Shown in pieces: positions 23,861-32,403 of a stretch of DNA of 64,000 bases; the stretch's first letter is position 1; every line of letters starts with the position of its first letter. Origin of the DNA: CAZOBJ01 sp964577825 (GTDB taxonomy: Bacteria > Planctomycetota > SZUA-567 > JAFGNG01); the NCBI GenBank assembly GCA_964577825.1, contig CAZOBJ010000001.1:1-64000 (forward strand). The letters are read 5' to 3'. The translations under genes were made by a program, and so were the position numbers. Below the pieces are notes generated by a model that saw only the letters and a program-made list of their open reading frames with translations, was not told where the DNA came from and searched no databases.

Positions 23861-25426
23861 TCACTGGCCGTCGAACGTCCGCCCGGACGTGTGTGCCAGA
23901 TACACTATGCAGCGCTCGCACCCGCGGCTTGTCCGGCAGCAATCACGGTAAATCTGGTGCAGTCCCTGCTGGCGCCGCGTGGAGCCGACCACCTTTCGCG
24001 CTTCCTCACGGCTGCCGAAGATCACCTGGTTCATGCGGCGCGTGACGGCGTTGCCCGGGCGGGGTGGCATACGCTGCCACACGAGCTGCATGCGCTCGGC
24101 AGTCTCGGTGTCGCCCTCCGCCCGCGCGTGGGCCAGCAGCATCGGCAGCAGCACGTCCACCAGGATGCTTGTGGCGCGCTGACGGCCAACGAGCGCTCGG
24201 GGGTTGCCGAACTTCTTCGCGCCGAAGCCGTAGCGATGCGACCAGTAGGGATGGTCGAGCTGGAGGAAGGTGTCCAGCAAGGCCCCCCGAAGCGCCGTGT
24301 CGAGACGCCCCCTTCCCGTGGGACGAGAGACGCCGGCGACGCGGCGCAGGAGGTGCGAGAAAAGCCCTCCGTGCAGGTGTCCGGCGTAGAGGCGCGCCAG
24401 GGCCGCGATCCGCCTCGTGGGATAGTTGGCGGGCCTGGTGCCGGCGAAGTGCCAGTGTTCCGGGCCGAGATTGACCTGGGTCGGCGGCGCGCCGAAGTCC
24501 CGCCACCTGCGCCGCAACTCACCCACATGGGCGACCGTCTCAGGGTCCGCGTCTTCCGGCTCCACTGCTGCCAGGAAGCCGGCCACGGAGAAGAGGGCCG
24601 CCTCCAGAATCAGGGACTTCTCCTCGAACGTGGCGTCGGCCGGCACGCGTTCTCGCAGCAGGTGCGCCGGCAGCAGGCCGGCGAGCTGCATGAAGGGCAT
24701 CCGGTTGTTCTTGTAGCCCAGCGCCTCGGCTACTCGCTCGTAGAGCAGTTGCTCCCGGGGGTGGTTCTCGAACAGCCCTGCGCACGTCGCCGCCCGCGTG
24801 AAGAGACGATGGTCCCCCGCCGCGTCCAGCAGTCCGCCGAGCCACTCGGGGCCGATCTCACCGGACGCGTACGCGGGTCCGCAGTACCTGCCCTCGACGG
24901 CCGCGCGTGCGTAGAGGGGAGTCTCATCCTCCGGACCGATGACCTCGACCAGCTCTTCGAGGTCCTCCTCGATCACGTTGCTCAGGGTGAGCTGGGGTAT
25001 CTGCTTGCCGTCCTGGGCGAGGACGCACGGCTCGTCCCGGTCGTTCCACATGACGACGTGGAGCGCCACGTCGTTGTATTCGGGCTGTCTGTCGTGGCCG
25101 TGCGCGTGCCAGGAGGAGGCGAGGGTGTGTACTTCGACGTCGCCGACGACCCTGCCGGTGCCCTCGAGGACGAACTCCGCCCGGATGAAATCCGGTCCGC
25201 CCTCGACGTTCCACCAGCCGGGGGAGAGCACCTCCATGCGCCGCCCGTCGTCGGTGGTCAGTCCCTCCGAGGGGAAGTGGCTGCCGAACCAGACGCACCG
25301 CACGATCTCTTCGCGCACGCTCCGGCCGGCCAGGCCGTAGGTGGACTGCTTCTCGCCGAGTTCGGCGGCGAACTGCTCCCGCAGTTGCCCGTACACGTCG
25401 CAGAAGTCGTTCCGCTTCTCAGGCAT
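23861..25426 (-). CDS. DUF2851 family protein
   Basis: 521 aa. The N-terminus (LSPGWWNVEGGPDFIRAEFVLEG, GDVEVHTLASSWHAHGHDRQPEYNDVALHVV) matches DUF2851, a family of unknown function resembling restriction-endonuclease-like folds around the G-PDF-x-A, E-x-H and H-x-D-x-x-YNDV residues. The C-terminus carries a Cys cluster (YRDCC, C-x2-C-x2-C near RGCERCIVYL). A nuclease role is an inference from the D/E-x-H-like motif. Second gene after efp (30-bp gap). Confidence 0.75.
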   Translation of the reverse strand: MPEKRNDFCDVYGQLREQFAAELGEKQSTYGLAGRSVREEIVRCVWFGSHFPSEGLTTDDGRRMEVLSPGWWNVEGGPDFIRAEFVLEGTGRVVGDVEVHTLASSWHAHGHDRQPEYNDVALHVVMWNDRDEPCVLAQDGKQIPQLTLSNVIEEDLEELVEVIGPEDETPLYARAAVEGRYCGPAYASGEIGPEWLGGLLDAAGDHRLFTRAATCAGLFENHPREQLLYERVAEALGYKNNRMPFMQLAGLLPAHLLRERVPADATFEEKSLILEAALFSVAGFLAAVEPEDADPETVAHVGELRRRWRDFGAPPTQVNLGPEHWHFAGTRPANYPTRRIAALARLYAGHLHGGLFSHLLRRVAGVSRPTGRGRLDTALRGALLDTFLQLDHPYWSHRYGFGAKKFGNPRALVGRQRATSILVDVLLPMLLAHARAEGDTETAERMQLVWQRMPPRPGNAVTRRMNQVIFGSREEARKVVGSTRRQQGLHQIYRDCCRTSRGCERCIVYLAHTSGRTFDGQ

Positions 25427-25456
25427 GCTTGCGCGCCCTGGAAGCCGTTGCGCCGG

Positions 25457-26014
25457 TCACGCCCGGCCGAGGAACTCGCCCGTGCGCGTGTCCACCTGCA
25501 CCCTGTCGCCTGTCTTGATGTGCCCGGGGACCTTTACCGTCAGACCCGTCTCCAGTTCGGCGGGTTTGGTGACTGTGGTGGCCGTGTCGCCCCGGACGGC
25601 GGGGTCGGTCCGGGCCACCTCCAGCACCACGCTCGACGGCATCTCGATGGCGACGGGCTGCCCCTCGTGCAGGGCCAGCTCCGCACCCGCATTGTAGGTG
25701 AGGTAGGGCAGCGCGTCGGCCAGAAGGTCCTCGCCGACGTGAAGTTGCTCCCCGGACTGCGGGTCCATGAACACGTACGCCGTGCCGTCCTGGTAGAGAT
25801 ACTCCATGCGCCGCTTCTCCAGAAATGCCCTGTCCACCTCGTCGCTGGAGGAGAAGCGGTTCGTCTCGACGTGGCCGTCATCCAGGTTCTGAAGTTTCAT
25901 CTGGATGTACGCGCCCCTCTTGCCGGTGAAGGTCTGCTGCGTGTCGGTGACGCGCCAGAGGGCCTCTCGCCATCGGATGACGTTGCCTCTTTTTATCTGC
26001 ACAGCACGAACCAT
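25457..26014 (-). CDS. efp: elongation factor P
   Basis: 185 aa in three beta-barrel domains: KOW-like N-domain (1-65), OB domain (66-125) and C-terminal OB domain (130-185, ending GDRVQVDTRTGEFLGRA, the family C-terminal signature). EF-P binds between P and E sites and rescues ribosomes stalled at polyproline. The modified residue in domain I would be Lys32 in TFTGKRGAY; canonical EF-Ps have PGKG/PGKR here, so the Pro is replaced by Thr. No epmA/epmB or other modification gene is in the window. ATG 26014. Confidence 0.9.
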   Translation of the reverse strand: MVRAVQIKRGNVIRWREALWRVTDTQQTFTGKRGAYIQMKLQNLDDGHVETNRFSSSDEVDRAFLEKRRMEYLYQDGTAYVFMDPQSGEQLHVGEDLLADALPYLTYNAGAELALHEGQPVAIEMPSSVVLEVARTDPAVRGDTATTVTKPAELETGLTVKVPGHIKTGDRVQVDTRTGEFLGRA

Positions 26015-26073
26015 CGCCGCGATCCCTTTCACTGCATTCAGCGCGTGGTGGCGTTGCCCCTGCCGAAGACTCG

Positions 26074-26102
26074 ACATGATAGCGCACAGCGCCCTGCCGC
26101 AC
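26074..26102 (-). promoter_or_regulatory. promoter for efp-DUF2851
   Basis: Minus strand TTGTGC (26097-26102), 17-bp spacer, TATCAT (26074-26079), 60 bases before the efp ATG. Confidence 0.5.
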
Positions 26103-26121
26103 AAGACGCGCAAGGCTGTCC

Positions 26122-26149
26122 TTGCCCTCCTCCGCGCGGAAGGTATAGA
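26122..26149 (+). promoter_or_regulatory. candidate promoter for the CapA-like gene
   Basis: TTGCCC (26122-26127), 16-bp spacer, TATAGA (26144-26149), 38 bases before the ATG. Confidence 0.45.
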
Positions 26150-26187
26150 ATCCATCGTCCCGCGAGTCCGCCCCGTGAGGCCGGTAA

Positions 26188-27531
26188 ATGGCAAGTGCTG
26201 AAGAAGGATACTGGGTCAAGCCGCTCTCGCGGCCCGAGTCTGCTCATGCGGACCTCGCTTCGATCGTCTTCGTGGGCGACTTCTATCTCGAGCCGGCCCC
26301 GGAGACGCGGTCCGTCTCCGACCTGGCGGCAAGCCCCGTGATCGACGCCCTGCGAGGCGCCTCGGCGGCGATAGTGAACCTCGAAGGCCCCCTGGCCGGC
26401 AGTGGAGAGCCCATCCCCAAGGTCGGGTCGCACATGTCCCAGGACCGCACGGCGCCGGGACTGCTCGCCGCGATGGGGTTCGACGTGGCCTGCCTGGCGA
26501 ACAACCACATCATGGACTACGGGTTGCCGGCCCTCGTGGACACCGTCCGGGCCTGCTCGCAGAGCGGCGTGCTGACCGTCGGGGCGGGCGTGGACGCGCG
26601 GCAGGCGGCGGCGCCCGTGAGGCTGGAGACTCCCGGGGGGCGCCCCGTTCGCGTACTGTCGTTCTGCGAGCGGGAGTTCAACGTCGGGGAGGACGGCGCG
26701 GGCGCCGCGTGGGTATCCAGCCCGGAGGCCGAGCGACTTGTCAGGTCTGCCGCGGCGGAGGGCGACCTTGTCGTCGTCTGCGCGCACGGCGGCCAGATGG
26801 ACGTGCCCTTTCCGCCCGTGCAGCGTTGCCGCCAACTGCGCCGGTTCGTTGACGCCGGGGCGGACCTGGTCATCGGGCACCATCCTCACGTCCCCCAGGG
26901 GTGGGAATCGTGGCGCGGCCGGTTCATCTTCTACAGCCTGGGCGACTTCCTCTTCGGCAGCGCCGTCCGTGCCCAGAAGCCCAATCGTGATTGGGGCCTG
27001 CTGGTCAGGGCCCTGGCCGGTGACGGCGGCATTGAGGGCCTCCAGGTGCTCCCCGTGGAGCGCGCCGGGCGCGGGGTGGCGTTCATCTCCGACGAGGGCC
27101 GGCTGCGCGCCTGCACGGAGTATCTGCTGCGCCTCTCGGCAATCACGCCTGGCGACGCTCTGGTGCCCTACTGGCAGGAGGTCGCGGTGCGCCTCACGGA
27201 GGGGACGTATTGCCGCGTGTTGGAGGACGCGGTCATCGGGACGCCGGGCCGGCAGCCGCGCCGGGGCGTGCGCCTTCACAGGACCGTCTGGCTGCTCCGG
27301 CGGATCCTCGACCTCTGGTTCGCGAAGGGGCGCGGGCCGGAGCCTGCCCTCATCGGGCCCGCGTCAGAGCGCCAGTGGCCGCGCCTGCTGAACGCCCTGC
27401 GTTGCGAATCGCACCGCTGGGCAATGGAGACGGCGCTCGAGGTCCTCGGGGGGCAGTGCGAGGACCGACGCTCGCCCGACGTGGCCGCCGACGTCGCCGA
27501 CCTGCTCGCCTGGCGACGGCCCGGTCCGTGA
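26188..27531 (+). CDS. CapA-family metallophosphatase-fold protein
   Basis: 447 aa. CapA/PgsA signature motifs in order: VFVGDFYL, AIVNLEGPL, LANNHIMDYG, VVCAHGGQ, IGHHPHVPQGWE and FYSLGDFLFG, forming a calcineurin-like metal site. The named members support poly-gamma-glutamate capsule export, but many CapA-domain proteins are found without capsule genes, as here. No signal peptide or membrane anchor is visible, and ~170 C-terminal residues are unassigned. ATG 26188 has GAGG 7 bases upstream. It converges with the antiporter gene. Confidence 0.8.
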   Translation: MASAEEGYWVKPLSRPESAHADLASIVFVGDFYLEPAPETRSVSDLAASPVIDALRGASAAIVNLEGPLAGSGEPIPKVGSHMSQDRTAPGLLAAMGFDVACLANNHIMDYGLPALVDTVRACSQSGVLTVGAGVDARQAAAPVRLETPGGRPVRVLSFCEREFNVGEDGAGAAWVSSPEAERLVRSAAAEGDLVVVCAHGGQMDVPFPPVQRCRQLRRFVDAGADLVIGHHPHVPQGWESWRGRFIFYSLGDFLFGSAVRAQKPNRDWGLLVRALAGDGGIEGLQVLPVERAGRGVAFISDEGRLRACTEYLLRLSAITPGDALVPYWQEVAVRLTEGTYCRVLEDAVIGTPGRQPRRGVRLHRTVWLLRRILDLWFAKGRGPEPALIGPASERQWPRLLNALRCESHRWAMETALEVLGGQCEDRRSPDVAADVADLLAWRRPGP

Positions 27532-27541
27532 AACTACGCGC

Positions 27542-28861
27542 TCACATCCAGACCAGCCACAGGAACGCCGCGCCGGCCCCCACCGCCGCCAGCGTGAAAG
27601 GCAGTCCGATCTTTACGAACCCGAGGAAGTCCAGGGATTCGTCCTCGGTCCTGTTGATGAGCCCGTAGGCCACGATGTTGGCCGATGCGCCGATGGGGGT
27701 GACGTTGCCGCCCAGGCAGGCGCCGATCAGGAGCCCGAAGGGCAGGATGAGGTTTGTCGGGGCGAGCCCCATGCCGGTCCCCACGGTCTCCACCAGGGGG
27801 AGCATGGCCGCCAGGTAGGGCACGTTGTCCACGAACGCGCTGATCAGCACGCTGAAACCCACGACCAGCAGGAACGCGCCCAGCACGCTCTGGCCGGTCA
27901 GAGCGGTGATCCCGCGGGCCGCGCCGGCCACGACGCCGGCTTTGTCCAGCGCATAGACCAGGGTGAAGACGCCCGCCAGGAAGAAGGTCGTGCTCCAATC
28001 GTAGGACGTGAGCACCCTGGCCGCCGTCTGGCGGTCACGCGCGTAGAGCCACGCGCAGGCGACGGCCGCGGCCGTCATGCAGACGGCCGCGCCGAACCAC
28101 ACGAAGCCGGGATCCACCCACGAAGCCCCCGCCAGACCGACGATCATGAGGCCCAGCAGGGCCGTGGGGAACCAGCTGCGCGGCTGCTCGCGCTCCATGC
28201 GCACGATCGGCTGCTTGTGGCGCCGGAACATCAGCCAGAGCACGGTGAACCCCGCGACGGCCCCGACCTGGATGGCGAAGAATATGCCCGGTTTGCCATG
28301 GAGCCAGAAGAAATCGTTGAAGTTCAGGCTGAACCGGGCGGCCAGAATCATGCTCGGCGGGTCCCCGATCAGCGTGGCCGTGCCCTGAAGGTTCGAGGAG
28401 ATGGCGATTCCGACGATGAAAGGCACGCTGGAGACCTTCAGCTTGCGGGCGAGGGCCATCGCGACCGGCGCCACGATGAGCACGGTTGCCACGTTCTCGG
28501 CGACGGCGCTGATGACGCTCGCCAGGGCGCAGACCGCCAGGATGGCCCAGCCGACGTTCGGGCTCCTGTCAATCAAGATGTCCGCGCAGTAAGCCGGCAC
28601 GCCGCTGTAGATGAACGCCTCCGCCACGACCAGCGTGCCGCAGAAGATGCCCATGACATTCCAGTTGATCGATGCCCAGCGGCCGGCCTCGCGCCGGAAG
28701 AGGTCTGCCAGACCAACGACGGACTCCCCGCCGAAGAGGCGGGGCAGCAGAAAGAGCACCCCTATGCCGATCCAGATCGCCTTCGCTCGGTGCCGGCGGC
28801 TGACGATCAACCATAGGTAAACGAGGATGAAAACGGCGACTGTGAGGGTGGTTTCATTCAT
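27542..28861 (-). CDS. ArsB/NhaD-type ion transporter (SLC13/IT superfamily)
   Basis: 439-aa polytopic protein with about 11 hydrophobic segments. Two hairpin motifs typical of this superfamily are seen: ATLIGDPPSMILAARF (after TM4) and GGNVTPIGASANIVAYG (second half), with AFVDNVPYLAAMLP in the second membrane repeat. NhaD relatives exchange Na+ for H+, ArsB relatives export arsenite; no ars genes are nearby, so Na+/H+ antiport is the likelier guess. It is monocistronic on the minus strand. Confidence 0.8.
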   Translation of the reverse strand: MNETTLTVAVFILVYLWLIVSRRHRAKAIWIGIGVLFLLPRLFGGESVVGLADLFRREAGRWASINWNVMGIFCGTLVVAEAFIYSGVPAYCADILIDRSPNVGWAILAVCALASVISAVAENVATVLIVAPVAMALARKLKVSSVPFIVGIAISSNLQGTATLIGDPPSMILAARFSLNFNDFFWLHGKPGIFFAIQVGAVAGFTVLWLMFRRHKQPIVRMEREQPRSWFPTALLGLMIVGLAGASWVDPGFVWFGAAVCMTAAAVACAWLYARDRQTAARVLTSYDWSTTFFLAGVFTLVYALDKAGVVAGAARGITALTGQSVLGAFLLVVGFSVLISAFVDNVPYLAAMLPLVETVGTGMGLAPTNLILPFGLLIGACLGGNVTPIGASANIVAYGLINRTEDESLDFLGFVKIGLPFTLAAVGAGAAFLWLVWM

Positions 28862-29026
28862 GAGGGTTGCAGTCTAATGCGCCGGCGCGGGGGCGGTCAA
28901 CCGTCGGTCTCACGACGCGCGGCCGCGGCGGGGCGTCGTTCCTGCGCGGCCCCACACCGGGCGGGCGGGGCTCGTCTGACCCCAAAAGGCAGACCTGCCG
29001 GGCCGCACAGGGCGCGAGAGTTGCAG

Positions 29027-29055
29027 TTGACAGGAAAGGCCCAATGTAATACACT
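29027..29055 (+). promoter_or_regulatory. strong promoter of the pheA-tpiA-...-dut housekeeping operon
   Basis: Consensus TTGACA (29027-29032), 17-bp spacer, TACACT (29050-29055). The Ser/Thr kinase gene has the same hexamers and spacing at 46413-46441. The 28862-29026 stretch upstream is GC-rich and I see no gene in it. Confidence 0.7.
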
Positions 29056-29138
29056 CACAGACCGCACTGTGTATGTTGAGAGTCCCGGTGTCACTCCCGC
29101 CGGTTACTATGTGCCCACCCACGCCGGAAACAGCGCCC

Positions 29139-30203
29139 ATGGGGCTGGACGAACTGCGCAAGAGAATTGACGAATTGGACGGGAAGATCGTTCGTCTCAT
29201 CAACGAGCGGGCGGGGGTGGCGCGGCAGATCGGCAAGCTTAAGAGCGACGACGGGGCGGCCGCGTATGTTCCGGCCAGGCACGAGATGGTCTATGGGAAT
29301 GTGGCCGCTGCCAATGAAGGCCCATTGCCGGACGCCGTTTTCCGGGCCATCTATCGGGAGATAATGAGCGGCTGCCTCGCACTTGAGATGCAGCTCCGCG
29401 TCGCCTACCTGGGCCCGGAAGGGACGTTCACGCACGTGGCCGCGAGGGCGAACTTCGGCGATTCCGTTCAGTACGTGCCGGTCGCGACCATCGACGACGT
29501 GTTCGGCGAGGTCGAGCGCGGTCGGTCGGATTACGGAGTCGTGCCCGTGGAGAACTCGACGGGCGGAGGCATTCACGAAACGCTCACCCGTTTCTTGAAC
29601 AGCTCCGTGAAAGTATGCGCCGAGATCACCCAGGAGATCCACCACGCCCTGCTGGCACGCTGCCCGGCAGTGGAAGTGAAGAAGATATACAGCCGGGGTC
29701 AGGTCTTCGCGCAGACGCGGCGTTGGCTTCAGTCGCACATGCGGGATGCCGAACTCAGGGAGGTCAGCAGCACGAGCGTCGCCGCCGAGACGGCTGCCCG
29801 GGAACAGGGCGCGGCCGCAATCGCCAATGCCAGCATGGCCGCGGTGCACGGTCTCAATGTGCTGTATGACCACATCGAGGACTATTCGCACAACGTGACG
29901 CGGTTCTTCGTGCTGGGCGACCATGCCAGCGGTCCCACCGGGGACGACAAGACGGCGATCCTCTGCAGCGTTCGGGACAAGGTCGGCGCGCTGTACGACC
30001 TGCTGACGCCGTTCAAGGAACACGGCATCAACATGACGAAGATCGAGTCCTTCCCCTCGCCAGACGCGCCCTGGCAGTACTACTTCTTTGTTGACTTCCT
30101 GGGGCACCCCGACCAGGAAGAGATCCGGCTCGCCCTGGAGCAGATGGAGCAGGAGTGTGTGACGTTCAAAGTCCTGGGGGCTTTCCCCCACGGCCAGGGC
30201 TGA
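29139..30203 (+). CDS. pheA: P-protein: chorismate mutase / prephenate dehydratase
   Basis: About 354 aa. AroQ chorismate mutase helices (1-85, LDELRKRIDELDGKIVRLINER), prephenate dehydratase domain (~92-265, AYLGPEGTFTHVAA, VPVENSTGGG, ENS and TRFFVLG) and an ACT domain (~280-350, with KIESFPS matching the ESRP Phe-binding motif, though Arg is replaced by Phe). It converts chorismate to phenylpyruvate for phenylalanine synthesis, and Phe inhibition is expected through ACT. The start is uncertain between ATG 29139 (chosen; it begins the mutase helix), ATG 29109 and ATG 29073. First gene of the operon. Confidence 0.93.
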   Translation: MGLDELRKRIDELDGKIVRLINERAGVARQIGKLKSDDGAAAYVPARHEMVYGNVAAANEGPLPDAVFRAIYREIMSGCLALEMQLRVAYLGPEGTFTHVAARANFGDSVQYVPVATIDDVFGEVERGRSDYGVVPVENSTGGGIHETLTRFLNSSVKVCAEITQEIHHALLARCPAVEVKKIYSRGQVFAQTRRWLQSHMRDAELREVSSTSVAAETAAREQGAAAIANASMAAVHGLNVLYDHIEDYSHNVTRFFVLGDHASGPTGDDKTAILCSVRDKVGALYDLLTPFKEHGINMTKIESFPSPDAPWQYYFFVDFLGHPDQEEIRLALEQMEQECVTFKVLGAFPHGQG

Positions 30204-30241
30204 GGTCTTCGATGGCTCAGGTTTTTCGGGATTTAAACGCC

Positions 30242-31006
30242 ATGAGAGAGTTTTTCGTCGCCGGCAACTGGAAGATGAACATGGACGGCCAGAGCAGCAG
30301 AGATCTGGCCGAAGCCCTGCGCAAGCAACTGGCCGACGTTGACAACGTGCGCATGGCGGTCTGTCCCCCCTTTGTGTACCTGGCGAGCGTCGCCGGGGTC
30401 TTGAGAGAGAGCAATATCGCCGTCGGCGCGCAGAACATGTACGTGGAGGCCAAGGGCGCCTTCACGGGCGAGACCGCCGGGCCCATGCTCACCGACGTGG
30501 GCTGTCGCTACGTCATCCTCGGTCACTCCGAGAGGCGCCACGTCATGGGCGAGAGCGACGAGTTCATCAACCGGAAGGTCCACAAGGCCCTTGAGTGCGG
30601 GTTGGAGCCCATCGTCTGCTTGGGCGAAAAGCTTGAGCAGAGGGAAGCCGGACAGACCGAAAGCGTCGTGTCCGCGCAGCTTACGGCGGCTCTGGCTGGC
30701 GTGGCTGCCGAGCAGATGGCGAAGATAACCGTCGCCTATGAGCCCGTTTGGGCCATCGGCACGGGGGTTACCGCCACTCCGGACCAGGCCGAGGAGGTCC
30801 ACGCCTACCTGCGCAGCCTGCTCAGCGAACTCTACGACGGCGAGGTGGCGGAGAACACCATCCTCCAGTACGGCGGCAGCGTCAAGCCGGACAACGCGGC
30901 CGACCTGATGGGCATGGCCAACGTGGACGGCGCCCTCGTGGGAGGTGCGAGCCTGAGCGCGGAAGCGTTCGTCCCCATCGTTCGGGCGGCGACAGAACTT
31001 GGATAG
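30242..31006 (+). CDS. tpiA: triosephosphate isomerase
   Basis: 254 aa, standard length. Catalytic residues: Lys in AGNWKMN, His in GHSERR, Glu in AYEPVWAIGTG, and the phosphate-gripper LQYGGSVKP. It interconverts dihydroxyacetone phosphate and glyceraldehyde 3-phosphate. ATG 30242 was chosen because MREFFVAGNWKMN begins at the normal place; an in-frame ATG at 30212 would add ten residues. Gap to pheA is 38 bases. Confidence 0.97.
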   Translation: MREFFVAGNWKMNMDGQSSRDLAEALRKQLADVDNVRMAVCPPFVYLASVAGVLRESNIAVGAQNMYVEAKGAFTGETAGPMLTDVGCRYVILGHSERRHVMGESDEFINRKVHKALECGLEPIVCLGEKLEQREAGQTESVVSAQLTAALAGVAAEQMAKITVAYEPVWAIGTGVTATPDQAEEVHAYLRSLLSELYDGEVAENTILQYGGSVKPDNAADLMGMANVDGALVGGASLSAEAFVPIVRAATELG

Positions 31007-31026
31007 GGACTCAGGAAGCAGACATC

Positions 31027-31476
31027 ATGGACCCTGAAGAATTCAGAGCGCTGGCCAAGAAGGGCCTCGTCATCGGAGCGTTCTTTGGGCTTGCGCTGTT
31101 GTTCTACGCAATGGGCTGGCGTTCCGCGCTGGTGGCCTACGTGATCGCGCTGGCAATCATCGCGATTCTGGCCATACTGATACAGAGCGGCCGCGGCGGG
31201 GGGCTGGCCGCGTCCTTGGGCGGGTTGGGCGGCGACTCCCTGCTCGGCGTCCATTCCGCGACACCTATTGCTAAGGCCACGTACGTGATGCTGGCGCTCT
31301 TCATCTTCATCCTGCTGCTCACCGCCCGGCTCCGTCCGCCGGCCGATGAAGGTCAGGACCTGCTGGGACCTGTTTCTCCGGTGGCGCCTGTGACACGGGA
31401 GGAACTCCCCGAGGTCCCCGCCCCGGCGCCGCCCCTCGCGGAAGGCGAGACCTCCGCCCCCACGGAGACAGAGTGA
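31027..31476 (+). CDS. secG: SecG preprotein translocase subunit
   Basis: 149 aa. Two membrane helices (~20-45 and ~75-98) flank the SecG signature IQSGRGGGLAASLGGLGG. SecG assists SecYE translocation at the inner membrane. An unusual Pro/Glu-rich cytoplasmic tail of ~50 residues after the second helix makes it about twice the usual length. There is an additional N-terminal helix (KKGLVIGAFFGLALLFYAMGW), so three membrane segments are possible. ATG 31027 has AGGAAG upstream. Confidence 0.8.
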   Translation: MDPEEFRALAKKGLVIGAFFGLALLFYAMGWRSALVAYVIALAIIAILAILIQSGRGGGLAASLGGLGGDSLLGVHSATPIAKATYVMLALFIFILLLTARLRPPADEGQDLLGPVSPVAPVTREELPEVPAPAPPLAEGETSAPTETE

Positions 31477-31477
31477 G

Positions 31478-32365
31478 ATGATCAGCAGTATGACCGGCTT
31501 CGGCCGAGGTCAGAGGGAGCGCGACCAGTGGGCGACCCGCGCCGAGGTCCGGTCGGTCAACCGCAAGGAATTGCAGCTTTCGTTGCGACTCCCGGAGGCT
31601 TTCAACCTGAAGGAGGGGGACCTCCGCAAACTGGTGGCCGAGAGAATCCATCGCGGTCACGTCCACCTGTCAGTCAGCTGCGAACCGTCCTCCGAGGCCC
31701 AGTCGGTGGTCGTTGACGAGCGGCGCGTAGGGCAGTACCTGCGCGCCCTGAGACAGGTGGCGGAAAAGCAGGACCTCCCGGTCCAGGTGGACCTCGGATC
31801 GCTTCTTCGCCTGCCCGGGGCGTTGAAGGACCTGGCGGCCGACGAGGAGCTGCGCGATTCCCTCTGGGACGACGTGGTCGGGGCCGTGTGCGAGGCCCTG
31901 GACGGGCTGGTGCAGATGCGCCGCACCGAGGGCGAGAACCTGGCCGAGCAGCTTGAGGGGCTTTGCGAGGACCTCTCCCGGCTGACCGACGAGATCGAGC
32001 GGGCGCAGGAGGAGTTCGTCGTCGCCTACCGCGACAGGCTCCGGCAGAGGATTGACCGCCTGCTGGAGGGCACGGGCGTCGAAGTGGAGGAGCAGGCGCT
32101 GGCGCGGGAGGTGGCGTTCCAGGCGGAGCGCAGCGACGTCAGCGAGGAGATCACGCGGCTTCGCAGCCACGTCGAACAGTTCAAAGAGGCCCTCGGGGGG
32201 CCGGCGGAGCCCGTGGGCCGCAAGATGGAGTTCATCGGTCAGGAGATGCTCCGGGAGGCCAGCACGATGGGCGCGAAGGTCCCGGCGGGTCCGCAGGTCG
32301 AACAGGTGCTGGAGTTGAAGACGGCTATCGAGCGGCTGCGAGAGCAGGTCCGCAACGTGGAATAG
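31478..32365 (+). CDS. yicC: YicC family endoribonuclease
   Basis: 295 aa. The N-terminus MISSMTGFGRGQ, AEVRSVNRKELQLSLRLPE, and the C-terminal GRKMEFIGQEMLREASTMGAK are family signatures. YicC proteins form hexameric endoribonucleases; the gene is commonly linked to gmk, as here. The central region (~150-240) is predicted coiled coil. The start codon is one base after the secG stop, implying translational coupling. A hairpin (32373-32390) separates it from gmk. Confidence 0.93.
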   Translation: MISSMTGFGRGQRERDQWATRAEVRSVNRKELQLSLRLPEAFNLKEGDLRKLVAERIHRGHVHLSVSCEPSSEAQSVVVDERRVGQYLRALRQVAEKQDLPVQVDLGSLLRLPGALKDLAADEELRDSLWDDVVGAVCEALDGLVQMRRTEGENLAEQLEGLCEDLSRLTDEIERAQEEFVVAYRDRLRQRIDRLLEGTGVEVEEQALAREVAFQAERSDVSEEITRLRSHVEQFKEALGGPAEPVGRKMEFIGQEMLREASTMGAKVPAGPQVEQVLELKTAIERLREQVRNVE

Positions 32366-32372
32366 ATGGGCC

Positions 32373-32390
32373 GGGCCCGCGAGCGGGCCC
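32373..32390. other. GC hairpin between yicC and gmk
   Basis: GGGCCCG/CGGGCCC stem of 7 bp with loop CGAG, just after yicC. There is no T-run, so it is more likely an mRNA processing or stability element inside the operon than a terminator. Confidence 0.4.
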
Positions 32391-32403
32391 CTGGCGGCTG
32401 CAA

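Noticed and set aside
28862..29138. A small gene or RNA in the gap before pheA
   Set aside because: Open frames on both strands are low-complexity with no start signal or homology; the only clear signal is the promoter at 29027-29055.
32373..32390. The yicC-gmk hairpin as a rho-independent terminator
   Set aside because: No T-run follows, and gmk and rpoZ continue the same tightly spaced unit.
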